Assembly: GCA_016207765.1 (NCBI GenBank)
Contig: JACQOY010000006.1
Coordinates: 1-6,375, forward strand
DNA length: 6,375 bases
Direction: 5' to 3'
Source of the DNA: Deltaproteobacteria bacterium
GTDB lineage: Bacteria > UBA10199 > SBBF01
Shown here: positions 5,711 through 6,375 of the stretch, in pieces
How positions within the stretch are numbered: the stretch's first letter is position 1
How the letters are laid out: each line of letters begins with the position of its first letter
Notes under the pieces: model-generated
Database searches by the model: none
What the model was told of the DNA's origin: nothing
Seen by the model: only the letters and a program-made list of their open reading frames with translations
Program-made: the position numbers and the translations under genes

Positions 5711-6375
5711 ATGCTCATCGACTCCCACTGTCACTTAAGCTTCAAAGACTATCCGGAAGACGCTATTCCCGAAATCCTTCGCCGCGCCTCGGAGGCCGGC
5801 GTCTCTCTTTTAATCAACGTCGGCGCCGGCGAGGGTTGCGAGGGGAACGAAGAGGCCCTCCGGCTTGCAGAGGCTCATCCACAGATTTACGCGACGGTCG
5901 GCATCCATCCGCACGACGCCAAGATCGCCGGCCCTGAAATTTTGAAAAAGATCGAATTGCTCGCGCAAAATCCCAAGGTGGTTGCCATCGGCGAGATCGG
6001 GCTCGATTTCTATTACGAACACTCGCCGCGTGACGTGCAGGAAAAAGTGTTTGGTGAATTTATTGATCTGGCGCTGAAGTTGAAAAAACCGATTGTCATC
6101 CACGACCGCGGCGCGGGGGAGAGGACGTATGAAATTCTGAAGGACCAGGGACAAGGGACCAGGGACCAGAGACCAAAAGCTTTAGGTCACGAGTCACTGG
6201 TCACTGGTCACTGGTCACTCCCCACAATGATCCACTGCTTCACCGGCATCATCACCTTCAAAAAATCGGTGGAGCTGATGGAGATCGTCAAAACGGTTCC
6301 ACTCGATCGTCTTCTTGTCGAAACCGATTCGCCCTATCTCACCCCCGAACCGCATCGGGGGAAAAAGAACGAACC
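5711..6375 (+). CDS. tatD: TatD family metal-dependent DNase, 3'-truncated by the window edge
   Basis: Member of the TatD/YcfH metal-dependent hydrolase family (TIM barrel, two metal ions; 3'-5' exonuclease activity is known for characterised members). 221 codons are visible, open to the window end at PEPHRGKKNE. Start is the canonical MLIDSHCHL. Metal ligands visible: His6 and His8 (HCH), Glu95 (IGEIGLDFYY), His131 (VIHDR), His175 (MIHCF) and Asp206 (LVETDSPYLTP), so all six are kept. Two oddities flank His175. Residues about 144-170 are encoded by two heptamer arrays. After HCFTG the protein runs straight into IITFKKS, whereas family members such as E. coli YcfH have roughly 20 more residues there (a helix and the GFYISFSG strand). 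It may be a damaged or atypical copy, or an assembly artefact. No strong Shine-Dalgarno site is seen apart from the repeat end at 5690-5698. Confidence 0.88.
   Translation, partial: MLIDSHCHLSFKDYPEDAIPEILRRASEAGVSLLINVGAGEGCEGNEEALRLAEAHPQIYATVGIHPHDAKIAGPEILKKIELLAQNPKVVAIGEIGLDFYYEHSPRDVQEKVFGEFIDLALKLKKPIVIHDRGAGERTYEILKDQGQGTRDQRPKALGHESLVTGHWSLPTMIHCFTGIITFKKSVELMEIVKTVPLDRLLVETDSPYLTPEPHRGKKNE
6142..6220. repeat. Two mirrored 7-bp repeat arrays inside tatD
   Basis: First array: five heptamers at 6142-6176, GGACCAG, GGACAAG, GGACCAG, GGACCAG, AGACCAA. Second array: five at 6186-6220, GTCACGA, GTCACTG three times, GTCACTC. Between them lies the palindrome AAAGCTTT (6176-6183). CTGGTCA in the second array is the reverse complement of TGACCAG, one base from GGACCAG, so the arrays are imperfectly complementary and could fold into a long hairpin centred near 6180. 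The tatD frame stays open through both, read as DQGQGTRDQRP and then GHESLVTGHWSL. Confidence 0.82.

Noticed and set aside
6142..6220. CRISPR-like array in tatD
   Set aside because: Units are 7 bp, directly adjacent, without spacers, and inside an open reading frame.

Overview
The window is a compact, same-strand stretch of a bacterial chromosome of moderate GC content. All six genes lie on the + strand: bioF (5' end outside the window), bioA, hisG (long form), ftsY, a Na+/phosphate-cotransporter-like gene with a C-terminal PhoU-like domain, and tatD (3' end outside the window). Intergenic gaps are 0 to 86 bp. The gene set (biotin and histidine synthesis, SRP receptor, phosphate transport, TatD deoxyribonuclease) is ordinary housekeeping. 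It suggests a free-living, prototrophic bacterium. The repeat types recall environmental and metagenomic deltaproteobacterial or Nitrospirae-like lineages, but this is a weak guess from memory and no gene fixes the phylum.

Layout: bioF (1-771) overlaps bioA (768-2084) by ATGA, so the two biotin genes form a coupled pair catalysing KAPA synthesis and then KAPA to DAPA. After 48 bp comes hisG (2133-3008), which overlaps the GTG start of ftsY (3005-3916) by GTGA. A near-consensus sigma70 promoter sits at the ftsY/Na-Pi junction, almost on top of the next start codon. The Na/Pi-PhoU gene follows (3948-5624), then an inverted repeat pair (5611-5698), then tatD (5711 to the end).

The striking feature is the density of short repeats inside housekeeping coding sequences. 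I count seven elements: a double-hairpin inverted pair (19-91) and a perfect 28-bp palindrome (536-563) in bioF; a 14-bp tandem repeat in bioA (1178-1210); a 47-bp palindrome in ftsY (3225-3271) and an 18-bp, hexapeptide-coding tandem repeat in ftsY (3617-3670); an inverted 38-bp repeat pair over the stop codon of the Na/Pi gene (5611-5698); and two mirrored 7-bp arrays in tatD (6142-6220). Six of the seven lie wholly inside a reading frame, keep it open, and fall at places where the protein families vary in length. The seventh supplies a protein's last residues and its stop codon. The pattern resembles Rickettsia palindromic elements and REPINs, but with several unrelated families side by side. 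In addition, tatD appears to lack about 20 residues right after its HCFTG motif, consistent with recombination between short direct repeats.

No mobile-element protein, RNA gene, CRISPR array or defence system is visible in the window.
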